DNA of 43,054 nucleotides from contig CAYYLO010000008.1 in assembly GCA_964472675.1 (NCBI GenBank), positions 1-43,054 of the forward strand, in the 5' to 3' direction. Positions 8,232 to 16,400 of this stretch are shown here, piece after piece. Both the position numbers and the translations under genes were made by a program. This DNA is from 01-FULL-43-15b sp964472675. Lineage in GTDB: Bacteria > Patescibacteriota > Microgenomatia > UBA8517 > UBA10165. How positions within the stretch are numbered: position 1 is the stretch's first letter; each line of letters begins with the position of its first letter. Below the pieces are notes generated by a model. That model worked only from the letters and a program-made list of their open reading frames with translations. It was not told where the DNA came from and ran no database searches.

Positions 8232-8285
8232 GAAGAAAGTGCAGGCGCAGGAATTCGGCGAATATACGCGCGAATTGTAAATTGA
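8232..8285 (+). pseudogene. Remnant duplicate of the alaS 3' end
   Basis: In another frame from alaS, 8232-8285 reads EESAGAGIRRIYARIVN then TGA. The real alaS ends EESAGSGIRRIYATICE then TAA, so 13 of 17 residues agree. Nearly every codon differs, often synonymously (TCA/AGT, CGT/CGG, ATT/ATA). The similarity begins abruptly at EESAG. This is the sign of a second, long-diverged alaS whose body is gone, not of a recent duplication. Confidence 0.65.
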
Positions 8286-8298
8286 AAATTTCTTCTAT

Positions 8299-10503
8299 AT
8301 GGATCTGCCAATTTTTAAAAAACAGGAAGAAAAGCCGGAGCACTTCTGGACGTTGGTTATTGGCCGCAATTGGGTGGACTCGGGTATTTGGCAGGTAACA
8401 GATCAAAAAACCAGAGTTATCGCCAGAGGCGGAACAGCTGCCTATCAAGAAGGTGATATCCCCTCCGTTATTGAGGCGGCAGATGGTTCTTTATCAAATG
8501 CAGCTACAACCCTTTCCGAAGATGCAGGCGAACTTTCAAAAGTAGTTTTTGGATTGTCTCCAGTTTTTTTGGAAGAGGGTGAAATTAAGAAAGAATATGT
8601 AGAAGTTTTGAAAAAGCTCTCCAAAGAGTTAGAGCTTAATCCTGCGGGGTTTGTAGTTATTCCCGAGGCGATTATCCATTTATTAAAATCCCAGGAAGGG
8701 CTAACCAGCGCAATCTTGGTTGGAGTTACCGAGGAAAATCTTGAAATAAGTCTTGTGCAAAGCGGGAAAAATGCAGGGACGGTTGAGGTTGGCCGAAGTA
8801 TGTCTATAGGTTCGGATATTGCAGAAGGTTTAGCGCGAATGCCCCAAGGCGTTCCCTACCCCACAAGAATTTTGCTTTATGACCATAAAGCAGCTGACCT
8901 GGTAGAAGCCCAACAGTCGCTATTGTCTGTAGACTGGGAAAAACAAGGGATAACATTTTTACATACCCCCAAGGTTGATATTTTGGAAGATGGGGCAATA
9001 GTTTCGGCGGTATCTTTAGCCGGAGGCGCTGAGGTTGCGGGCGCAACTTCTTTAGAGGGAGATCTGGCAATAAGTAATCGGGCTGTGCAGAGCGCAGAGG
9101 AGCAATCGGTGAAAACTGTGCCCGCACTTGTTGAAGAATTAAGCTCTGAGGAGGTTGAAGAAATCTTGGAGGAAGAGGAGGAAAATTTCCCTACCACAGA
9201 ACATGCAAATGTTAAAACCGTGCGCCCGGAGGAATTGGGATTCTCAGAAGGAAACCATCCGTCTGCTAGAGTAATGCAAAACAACTATATGCCTCCTCTA
9301 CCTTCGCTCACGCCCTCAGCGCCACTGCGCCCGCGCCCGACTTTTGGTTCTGGCAGTAAGTTGCCAAAATTCAGCTTGTCGAGCTTATCACTTGGAGGAA
9401 TTGGGCCAGTTATGGGAATAGTTGCGGGGGTAGTGTTTTTGGTTTTGGTTGGTTTTGCCTACTGGTATTTGCCTTCTGCAAGAGTTTCTGTTTTTGTCTC
9501 CCCCAGGAGTTTTAATCAAAATTTGTCTTTTTCAATAAGCCCGGGAGGCGGGGGCAATTTGGATATTTCAGGAAAAACAATCCCTGGGAGATACGTAGAA
9601 GTTGAAAAAAATGTAAGTAGAGAAAAAGAGGCAACGGGAGCAAAAAGAGTTGGAGATAAAGCAACTGGCCAGATAACTGTCAGTACGGTGGGTCCGGCTG
9701 TAACTCTTTCCAAAGGCACTGTCTTTTCGGCAGGAGCCCTTAAGTTTACTTTAGACAGAGATATAAAAGTTGCTTCAGGAAGCGGGCCAAGCGAGCCAGG
9801 CCACAACATCGAGCCGGCTTTGGTTACAGCAGCAGATATTGGGACAGATTACAACCTGGCAGCAAACACCATTTTTAAAATAGGGAAATCGCAAACGACG
9901 GACGCTAAAAACGAGAAAGCCTTTTCCGGCGGAACAAGTCGCGAGGTGTCTGCAATTTCGACAAACGACCTGCAGGATTTATTAACTCAAGCTCAAACAG
10001 AACTTAAGTCTCATGCTCAGGAGGCAATCACAAGCCAGGTGTCTCCGGATGAGGTGGTAATTGCGGATGGCAGCGATATAACTGTATTGAAGAAAGAATA
10101 CTCAGGCAAGGCCGGAGAAGAAGCGAAAAATTTAAGTTTGAATCTTACGGGTAAAGTAAAATATATAGTTATTAACCGTTCAGACCTGGTTAAACTGGTT
10201 GAAGCCCAAGGTCAAATTCCGGAAGGCTTTACGCTTTCTGCTGATAAGTTAACTATTGATGCCAAAGCCGGCTCTGCTTCCGGTACGTATGATGCTAATG
10301 TGCAAACAACGCTTCTTCCCAAAGTCGATCCGCAAAAGCTAATCGGAGAGATAGCAGGCAAGTCTCCTCAAAAAGCACATGACGTGTTAAGCGAAACTCC
10401 AGGGTTTGCAAAAGCAGAGGTTGCCACTAAATACAAATTTCCCCTGATAGGGACGCTTCCGCACATAAAGCGTAGAATAAGTATAGAAGTTGTTGCAGAA
10501 TAG
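8299..10503 (+). CDS. PilM-like / baseplate-J-like membrane protein
   Basis: The protein has 734 residues in three parts. Residues 1-265 resemble the actin-fold ATPase of PilM/FtsA-type proteins (ILVGVTEENLEISLVQSG, RSMSIGSDIAEGLARM, PTRILLYDHKAA). An acidic, Pro-rich linker follows (about 270-360). One membrane helix lies at about 371-390. The outside part (about 392-734) includes a stretch like phage baseplate J proteins (DKATGQITVSTVGPAVTLSKGT...) and beta repeats. Proteins of this layout recur in Patescibacteria with no known function. The layout suggests an inside ATP-sensing domain joined to an outside stalk, perhaps part of a pilus-like or attachment structure. The sortase gene overlaps or adjoins its end. 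Confidence 0.75.
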   Translation: MDLPIFKKQEEKPEHFWTLVIGRNWVDSGIWQVTDQKTRVIARGGTAAYQEGDIPSVIEAADGSLSNAATTLSEDAGELSKVVFGLSPVFLEEGEIKKEYVEVLKKLSKELELNPAGFVVIPEAIIHLLKSQEGLTSAILVGVTEENLEISLVQSGKNAGTVEVGRSMSIGSDIAEGLARMPQGVPYPTRILLYDHKAADLVEAQQSLLSVDWEKQGITFLHTPKVDILEDGAIVSAVSLAGGAEVAGATSLEGDLAISNRAVQSAEEQSVKTVPALVEELSSEEVEEILEEEEENFPTTEHANVKTVRPEELGFSEGNHPSARVMQNNYMPPLPSLTPSAPLRPRPTFGSGSKLPKFSLSSLSLGGIGPVMGIVAGVVFLVLVGFAYWYLPSARVSVFVSPRSFNQNLSFSISPGGGGNLDISGKTIPGRYVEVEKNVSREKEATGAKRVGDKATGQITVSTVGPAVTLSKGTVFSAGALKFTLDRDIKVASGSGPSEPGHNIEPALVTAADIGTDYNLAANTIFKIGKSQTTDAKNEKAFSGGTSREVSAISTNDLQDLLTQAQTELKSHAQEAITSQVSPDEVVIADGSDITVLKKEYSGKAGEEAKNLSLNLTGKVKYIVINRSDLVKLVEAQGQIPEGFTLSADKLTIDAKAGSASGTYDANVQTTLLPKVDPQKLIGEIAGKSPQKAHDVLSETPGFAKAEVATKYKFPLIGTLPHIKRRISIEVVAE

Positions 10504-10516
10504 TGCTTTAGAGACG

Positions 10517-11152
10517 ATGAGGCGATCAACACTAAAATTCTTTTCCTTTATTTTTATATCTGTCGGGACTTTTTTGGCAGTTTCGGCAGTTTTGCCGATT
10601 TTAAAATATGAGCTCCTGGCAGATAAGGATTTTTCGCAGGGAGATTTTATTGCTCCTCTCTATGGTCAACAATTAACCCGTCCGTCTACCTGGTTTTACG
10701 GGGATCCTCATTTGCCACAAGTTGAGTACAAGGTGCGCTATTATAAACTTTCTGTTCCGAGGCTGAAGATACAAGACGCTGTTGTTGAAATTGGTGGGGA
10801 AGACTTAAGCAAAAGCTTGGTTCACTATAAAGGAACAGCAATCCCGGGCAGGTTTGGCAACGCAATCATATTTGGCCACTCCACTTTACCCCAGTTATAT
10901 AGCCCAAAAAACTATCTGACAATTTTTTCCTATCTTCCCAGTTTGAAAAAGGAAGATGATATTATTGTTGATTATGATGGTATTACATATACTTTTCGTG
11001 TGTCTGAAATGATCGAGGTGAAGCCTGAAGATATTCAGATTTTGGAGCAAAGATACGACTCATCTTACTTGAGTTTGGTAACTTGTGTGCCTCCGGGGAC
11101 AACTTTGAGGAGATTGGTAGTTCGGGCAAAACTGGTGCCGTTTAAAGGGTAA
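10517..11152 (+). CDS. Sortase, class D/E type
   Basis: Sortases are membrane cysteine transpeptidases that attach proteins to the cell wall or to each other. From ATG 10517 the product has 211 residues; a TTG at 10490 would overlap the previous gene. An N-terminal membrane helix (about 6-27) is followed by the sortase beta-barrel. Catalytic residues are visible: His in FGHS (H121), Cys in LVTCVPPG (C190) and Arg in TTLRRLVV (R198 or R199). The sequence VPRLKIQDAVVEIGGEDL is typical of the class D/E N-terminal strands. No LPxTG-type substrate is evident in this window. Downstream ruvX begins 5 bases later. Confidence 0.88.
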   Translation: MRRSTLKFFSFIFISVGTFLAVSAVLPILKYELLADKDFSQGDFIAPLYGQQLTRPSTWFYGDPHLPQVEYKVRYYKLSVPRLKIQDAVVEIGGEDLSKSLVHYKGTAIPGRFGNAIIFGHSTLPQLYSPKNYLTIFSYLPSLKKEDDIIVDYDGITYTFRVSEMIEVKPEDIQILEQRYDSSYLSLVTCVPPGTTLRRLVVRAKLVPFKG

Positions 11153-11157
11153 TTTAT

Positions 11158-11553
11158 ATGCTATTAGGTGTTGATTATGGTAGGGCAAAATTGGGACTGG
11201 CGAGGGCCGAGGGGCCGTTGGCTGAAATCTATCGGGTAATACGAGTGGAATCAATAAAAGATGCAGTGGAAAAAGTAGCAAAAGTGGCACAAGTAGAACA
11301 GGCAGAACGGGTAATAGTTGGTGTATCGGAGGGGAGAATGGCGGAAGAACAAAAAGATTTTGCAAAAAGGTTGGGCGATAAGTTGGATATTCCTGTGAAG
11401 ACCTGGGACGAGACCTTGAGCACTCTAGACGCGCAAGCCCTTACAATAAGTATGGGAATAGGGAGAAAAAGAAGACGAGAAAAAGAAGATGCGTATGCTG
11501 CTCTTATCATGTTACAATCGTTTATAGATAGTAAGAGAAATTCTAATGTCTAA
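11158..11553 (+). CDS. ruvX: RuvX/YqgF-type pre-16S rRNA nuclease
   Basis: This RNase H-fold nuclease family trims pre-16S rRNA and was earlier proposed as a Holliday junction resolvase. The 131-residue protein has the opening GVDYGRAKLGLA with its catalytic Asp, IVGVSEGRM in place of the usual GLP-type turn, TWDETLST (acid cluster) and KEDAYAALIMLQ at the C-terminal helix. The length is normal. It overlaps the next gene by 8 bases, which implies translational coupling. Confidence 0.9.
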   Translation: MLLGVDYGRAKLGLARAEGPLAEIYRVIRVESIKDAVEKVAKVAQVEQAERVIVGVSEGRMAEEQKDFAKRLGDKLDIPVKTWDETLSTLDAQALTISMGIGRKRRREKEDAYAALIMLQSFIDSKRNSNV

Positions 11554-11779
11554 ACAACAGCCCAGATCAATACCGGGGGTATTTAAAAATGTGATTGCGC
11601 CTATCCAATTTTGGCTTATGTCGCAAGGTAGGTGTGTAGGTTGTGGGCGAGATTTGGATGTTGGTAAGTCAAGCGCGACACAAAATAAAGGCCAAAAGAT
11701 AGTTTGTGACTGTGGTCGTGTTTTTATTAAAGACTCAAAGTCCCAAAAGTATCGCCGAGCACTTCTTAAGGAGGTGTGA
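11546..11779 (+). CDS. Small zinc-ribbon protein
   Basis: The 77-residue protein carries two Cys pairs, C30-x2-C33 and C54-x-C56, that can form a zinc ribbon (RCVGCG ... VCDCGRVF). The rest is basic. It may bind nucleic acid, but no family name can be given with certainty. It overlaps ruvX. A TACAAT at 11513-11518 could give it its own transcript. Confidence 0.7.
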   Translation: MSKQQPRSIPGVFKNVIAPIQFWLMSQGRCVGCGRDLDVGKSSATQNKGQKIVCDCGRVFIKDSKSQKYRRALLKEV

Positions 11780-11800
11780 TGCGAACTCCTCCTCTTTCAA

Positions 11801-12808
11801 ATGCTTAAGAGCTTTGCAATAATCATTTCCTTTCTTCTTTTAATAATAATTGGGCTCTTGTTGTGGAACGCCGTTTCTGCCCCGATCAACCCCCAAGACA
11901 AAACTACTCATGATTTTTTAGTAACTCGCGGGCAGTCATTAAGTCATGTAGCCTCCAATTTGGAAAAACAGGGATTGATAAAAAATCGCACTGTGTTTAA
12001 GTGGTTTACCCAAATTTCCGGTCAGGCAGGGAGAATTCAAGCGGGAGAATACAGTCTTTCTCCAAGTTATTCTTTAAATCAAATCATGACGACTTTAGTT
12101 TTGGGACCAAAAGAGCTTTGGGTAACTTTCCCTGAAGGACTGCGTCGGGAAGAAATGGCTGTAAAAGTTATAAAAACCTTAAGTTTGGATGACGAAAGGG
12201 CAGAAAAGTTTTACGGCGAATTTCTTACTTTGACTGCCGACCAGGAGGGCTATTTATTCCCTGAAACTTACCTTTTTGGCAAGGATGTATCGGCCAATAC
12301 GGTTGTCCAAAAGCTTGCCTCAACATTTGATGCAAAGATTACGGATCAGATGAAGAATGATGCCAAAAAATCCACTTTGACTTTTTCTGAGCTGCTGATA
12401 CTTGCCTCGGTAGTAGAAAGAGAAACTCGCACGGATGAGGAAAGAGCGATAGTGGCTGGAATTTTGTTAAAAAGGATAAACGCAAAAATGCCTCTACAGG
12501 TGGACGCAACATTACAGTATATAGCAGCCAATAAAAAATGCGGGATTGGCTATTCAGGTGCCAAAAGTTGCACTTGGTGGGCTGTGCCGGGGGCCGACGA
12601 CCGGTCGATAAAATCCGCCTACAATACCTATTTAAACCATGGTTTGCCGCCCCAACCAATTGCCAATCCCAGCCTTTCCTCACTTCGCGCTGCAATTTAC
12701 CCCGAAGATTCACCATATTGGTTTTATCTACATGACAGTAAGGGCATGATTCATTATGCGAAAGACGGGAGTGAACACCAGAAGAATATCGAAAAGTACC
12801 TAAAATAA
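11801..12808 (+). CDS. mltG: Endolytic murein transglycosylase MltG
   Basis: MltG is a membrane-bound lytic transglycosylase that cuts nascent glycan strands and ends their elongation. The 335-residue protein has one N-terminal membrane helix (about 3-24), a LysM-like region (TRGQSLSHVASNLEKQGLI) and the YceG catalytic domain. The expected catalytic Glu lies in LASVVERE (E206). The end shows YNTYLNHGLPPQPIANPS and the final YWFYLHDSKGMIHYAKDGSEH, both family signatures. It starts 21 bases after the zinc-ribbon gene. In the CPR it implies a peptidoglycan wall. Confidence 0.95.
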   Translation: MLKSFAIIISFLLLIIIGLLLWNAVSAPINPQDKTTHDFLVTRGQSLSHVASNLEKQGLIKNRTVFKWFTQISGQAGRIQAGEYSLSPSYSLNQIMTTLVLGPKELWVTFPEGLRREEMAVKVIKTLSLDDERAEKFYGEFLTLTADQEGYLFPETYLFGKDVSANTVVQKLASTFDAKITDQMKNDAKKSTLTFSELLILASVVERETRTDEERAIVAGILLKRINAKMPLQVDATLQYIAANKKCGIGYSGAKSCTWWAVPGADDRSIKSAYNTYLNHGLPPQPIANPSLSSLRAAIYPEDSPYWFYLHDSKGMIHYAKDGSEHQKNIEKYLK

Positions 12809-12819
12809 CCAATATGCAC

Positions 12820-12842
12820 TACACGTCGTGTAATTTTTGTGC
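12820..12842 (+). terminator. Possible weak terminator after mltG
   Basis: TACAC-GTC-GTGTA followed by ATTTTTG forms a 5-bp stem with a short T-run just after the mltG stop. It is short, so termination would be partial. Confidence 0.35.
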
Positions 12843-12923
12843 AAAACGACAGTAAAGCTCTCACCACAGGCGAAGTTCCTCTGGGTTAACAACATGAACG
12901 GGATATTGTCTTAACCTTGGGTA

Positions 12924-12952
12924 TTGACAACTGCTAAAGAGTATAGTATAAA
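12924..12952 (+). promoter_or_regulatory. Strong promoter of rpoBC
   Basis: TTGACA (12924-12929), a 17-base spacer and TATAAA (12947-12952) form a near-consensus housekeeping promoter. A second -10-like TATAGT overlaps at 12942. Transcription should begin near 12959. Confidence 0.8.
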
Positions 12953-12958
12953 CAGCCT

Positions 12959-13016
12959 TAAGCGTAAGTAGTTACGCAGAGTTTTTATACCCCGCTTGGG
13001 CGGGGCGTTTGTTTGT
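12959..13016 (+). promoter_or_regulatory. Structured rpoB leader with 5' hairpin and terminator-like hairpin
   Basis: Hairpin 1 is GCGTAA-GTAG-TTACGC (12962-12977), three bases from the predicted transcript start and followed by AGAGTTTTTA. Hairpin 2 is CCCCGC-TTGG-GCGGGG (12990-13005), followed by CGTTTGTTTG, which looks like a rho-independent terminator. It ends inside or beside the proposed TTG start at 13009. The arrangement could attenuate rpoBC or block its ribosome entry. Confidence 0.55.
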
Positions 13017-16000
13017 ACGATTTAGCCGTTCAAAATCGCCGATGAGCCCTTCCGACAAATCTAACTACAGACATTTAACACAAGCTGAAAGCACCTTGCC
13101 CCAACTTGACCTTCTGGCTATTCAAAAGGAATCTTGGGCGGAATTTTTGCGCAAAGGTATTGGTGAATCCTTAAAGGTTGTTTCTCCCATTTCTGACTTT
13201 ACTGGTAAAAACTGGGAGCTTTCCCTGGGGGAGCATCGAATAGGAGAGCCCTCAATTACTCCATCCCGAGCTCGCGAAAAGGGACTTACCTACTCCTCTC
13301 CTCTATATGTCACAGCCACACTTTTAAACAAAAAAACTGGAAAAACTACAACGCAAGAAGTATTTTTGGGCGATATACCGCAAATGACTGTGCAAGGAAC
13401 CTATGTTGTTAATGGGGTAGAACGTGCAATTGTTAGCCAAATAGTCCGATCTCCGGGAGTTTATTTTTTTGGAGAACAAGATCCTGGATCAGGGAGAATG
13501 TTGTATCGGGGAGAAGTAAGGCCGTCAAACGGTTCTTGGTTGGAATTTGAGGTTTCAAAGCAAGACGTAATAATTGCTCGTATTGATAGAAGAAGAAAGT
13601 TGCCAGCAACCATGCTTCTTCGAGCTTTGGGTCTAGAGAACGAGCAGTTAATTTTGGAAAAATTTGCAGACGTTAACACCGATGAACACCACAAATACAT
13701 AGAAAGCACACTCGCCAAAGATAGTACACACAGCAGAGAAGAAGCACTTTTGGAAATTTACAGAAGAATGCGCCCTGGCGAACCGGCAGTTTTAGATAAT
13801 GCGCAAAATCTTTTCCATACACTTTTTTTTGATCCGCGCCGTTACAATTTGGAAAGGGTAGGCAGATACAAGCTTAACAAGCGCCTGGGAATGCCTTTAG
13901 GCAACGAGGAACGCGAAGAAGCTCACGTCTTGTCTCTAAATGATTTTGTTGCGGTTTTGCGTTACCTAATTGGTCTTCAAAACAATCAGGGAAAAGTTGA
14001 CGATATAGATCATTTGGCAAACCGTAGAATTCGAAGAGCTGGAGAACTTGTTAATGCATCTGCCTTTAGGCCTGGACTTTTAAGACTTGAACGCGCTATC
14101 AAAGAAAAAATGAGTTTAACCCCCACTGACGACTTGGTGAACCCGAGTTTTTTAGTCAATGCGCGTCCGGTTATTGCGGCTTTAAATGAGTTTTTCCGTT
14201 CAAATCAACTTTCTGTTATCCTGGACCAGACTAATCCCCTGGCAGAAATTGACAACCTTCGCCGAATTTCTGTTATGGGCCCAGGAGGTATAACTCGTGA
14301 TCGCGCATCTTTCTCGATTCGTGATATCAATGCTTCTCAGTACGGAAGAATTGATCCGGTTCGTTCACCAGAGGGACCAAACATCGGACTTGTGACATAT
14401 CTGGCTCTTTACACTCGTGTCAATGACTATGGCTTTTTGGAGGCTCCATACAGGAAGGTAGAAAAATCTACATCGGGTGACAAAACTAAGGTTCGAGTGA
14501 CTGATGAGGTAATTTATTTACCAGCAGACGATGAAGAAAACTACCATATTACTCACGCTTCAGTTAAAATGGATGAGGAAGGTTGTGTTACAGAAGAATG
14601 GGCGCCTATGCGTTTTAATGGAGAGTTTACAGAAGGGCCAGTTGAACTTATTGATTACATAGACCATACTCCGCGTCAAGTTGTTGGGACTTCGGCATCC
14701 CTAATTCCCTTCTTGCAGCATGACGAAGCAAACCGCGCTTTGATGGGCACTCACATGCAATGTCAGGCCGTGCCTTTGGTTAGGCCAAAAGCTCCTTTAA
14801 TGATGACAGGGATGGAGGCATCTGTTGCTCAAGCTTTAAACCGTGTGGTTCGAGTGGCCAATCCAGGCACAGTAACTTATGTTGACTCTGCAAGGGCAGA
14901 AATAACTCTGGAGGGGAACCCTCAGAAAAGTGTTGACGGGGATTTGGTAAAAAGACAAGGTGGAAAGGAAATATACACTTTTGAGAAGTTTACGAGAACT
15001 TCCCAGTCAACTTGCTTTAACCAGCGTCCTTTGGTGACTGTTGGAAGTAAGGTTAAGTCAGGTGACATTATTGCTGATGGTCCGGCATCTGATCAAGGGG
15101 CTCTTTCGTTAGGGCAAAACCTTCTGGTAGCTTATTGTTCTTTTGAAGGCTTGGGGTTTGAGGACGCTATCGCCATCTCAGACAGGGTTGTTCGCGAAGA
15201 CTTATTAACATCTATTCATATAGAAGAATACACAGCATCGGTTGTTGATACAAAGCTTGGTCCGGAAGAACTAACTCGAGATATTCCCAACGTTGCTGAG
15301 GGAGACCTGGCCAATTTAGCAGAAGACGGAATTATTGTTATCGGAGCAGAAGTTGGGCCAAACGATATTCTAGTTGGGAAAATTGCACCCAAGGGCGAGA
15401 CAGAACTGACAGCTGAAGAAAGATTGTTGCGCGCAATTTTTGGTGAAAAAGCACGAGAGGTTCGTGACACTTCCCTTCGTGTGCCTCACGGTGAGCATGG
15501 TATTGTAGTTGATGTGCAAATTCTTGATCGCGGCCAGGGTGACGAGCTTGATCCTGGGACACTGAAAGAGGTTATAGTTCGGGTAGCGCAGCTAAGGAAA
15601 CTCTCAGTTGGGGACAAAATTGCCGGACGACATGGAAACAAAGGCGTAATTTCCAAGATTGTGCCGGTTGCTGACATGCCCCATCTTGAGGATGGAACTC
15701 CAGTCGACATTGTGATTTCACCCTTATCGGTTCTGGCTCGGATGAACTTGGGACAGTTGTTGGAAGCGCAACTTGGTTGGGCAGCAGACAGGCTTGGACA
15801 AAGATATGTTTTGCCTGTTTTTGATAAATTGCATGCGGATGAGATTGAAAAGATTATGGAAGAGGCTAGTCTTCCAGTTTCTGGTAAAACTCAGCTTTAT
15901 GATGGAAGGACTGGTGAGTGTTTTAAGGAGAAAACATTTGTGGGGAAGGCGTACTTTATGAAGCTGATCCACATGGTTGAGGACAAGACCCACGCCCGCT

Positions 16001-16395
16001 CGACTGGACCATACTCTCTTGTTACTCAACAGCCATTGGGGGGCAAGGCCCAAATGGGAGGGCAACGCCTGGGAGAAATGGAGGTATGGGCGTTAGAAGC
16101 GCACAGAGCAGCTTATACGCTACAGGAAATGCTGACGATTAAATCAGACGATGTTGTGGGGCGGGCACGGGCTTTTGAAGCAATAGTTAAAGGTACGGAA
16201 ATTCCTGAGGCTACAATTCCTGAGTCTTTCAAAGTTTTAGTTCGTGAGTTAAACTCATTAGGTTTTGTTATTCAGCCTGAAGGGGCTGTGGTGCAAAAAG
16301 CAGAAGAGGAAGTGCCTACGGTGGTTAAGGAGGGCACAACCGCGGTTGACGTTCCTGTTCCCCAACCTGTGACTTTAGAAGGAGGAGTAAATTAA
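13009..16395 (+). CDS. rpoB: DNA-directed RNA polymerase subunit beta
   Basis: RpoB is the beta subunit forming half of the RNA polymerase active cleft. The frame runs from TTG 13009 (1128 residues). An ATG at 13042 would remove 11 residues, but the upstream FVRFSRSK looks like the conserved RpoB N-terminus, so the longer form is preferred. Family motifs include GTYVVNGVERAIVSQIVRSPG, GRIDPVRSPEGPNIGLV, KIAPKGETELTAEERLLRAIFG, VAQLRKLSVGDKIAGRHGNKG and GGKAQMGGQRLGEMEVWALEA (each quoted in part). The rifampicin pocket differs from E. coli: V403 (Q513), I404 (F514), L405 (M515), T408 (N518) and N416 (H526), while S421 (S531) is kept. rpoC follows after 5 bases. Confidence 0.97.
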   Translation: MFVRFSRSKSPMSPSDKSNYRHLTQAESTLPQLDLLAIQKESWAEFLRKGIGESLKVVSPISDFTGKNWELSLGEHRIGEPSITPSRAREKGLTYSSPLYVTATLLNKKTGKTTTQEVFLGDIPQMTVQGTYVVNGVERAIVSQIVRSPGVYFFGEQDPGSGRMLYRGEVRPSNGSWLEFEVSKQDVIIARIDRRRKLPATMLLRALGLENEQLILEKFADVNTDEHHKYIESTLAKDSTHSREEALLEIYRRMRPGEPAVLDNAQNLFHTLFFDPRRYNLERVGRYKLNKRLGMPLGNEEREEAHVLSLNDFVAVLRYLIGLQNNQGKVDDIDHLANRRIRRAGELVNASAFRPGLLRLERAIKEKMSLTPTDDLVNPSFLVNARPVIAALNEFFRSNQLSVILDQTNPLAEIDNLRRISVMGPGGITRDRASFSIRDINASQYGRIDPVRSPEGPNIGLVTYLALYTRVNDYGFLEAPYRKVEKSTSGDKTKVRVTDEVIYLPADDEENYHITHASVKMDEEGCVTEEWAPMRFNGEFTEGPVELIDYIDHTPRQVVGTSASLIPFLQHDEANRALMGTHMQCQAVPLVRPKAPLMMTGMEASVAQALNRVVRVANPGTVTYVDSARAEITLEGNPQKSVDGDLVKRQGGKEIYTFEKFTRTSQSTCFNQRPLVTVGSKVKSGDIIADGPASDQGALSLGQNLLVAYCSFEGLGFEDAIAISDRVVREDLLTSIHIEEYTASVVDTKLGPEELTRDIPNVAEGDLANLAEDGIIVIGAEVGPNDILVGKIAPKGETELTAEERLLRAIFGEKAREVRDTSLRVPHGEHGIVVDVQILDRGQGDELDPGTLKEVIVRVAQLRKLSVGDKIAGRHGNKGVISKIVPVADMPHLEDGTPVDIVISPLSVLARMNLGQLLEAQLGWAADRLGQRYVLPVFDKLHADEIEKIMEEASLPVSGKTQLYDGRTGECFKEKTFVGKAYFMKLIHMVEDKTHARSTGPYSLVTQQPLGGKAQMGGQRLGEMEVWALEAHRAAYTLQEMLTIKSDDVVGRARAFEAIVKGTEIPEATIPESFKVLVRELNSLGFVIQPEGAVVQKAEEEVPTVVKEGTTAVDVPVPQPVTLEGGVN

Positions 16396-16400
16396 AAAAC

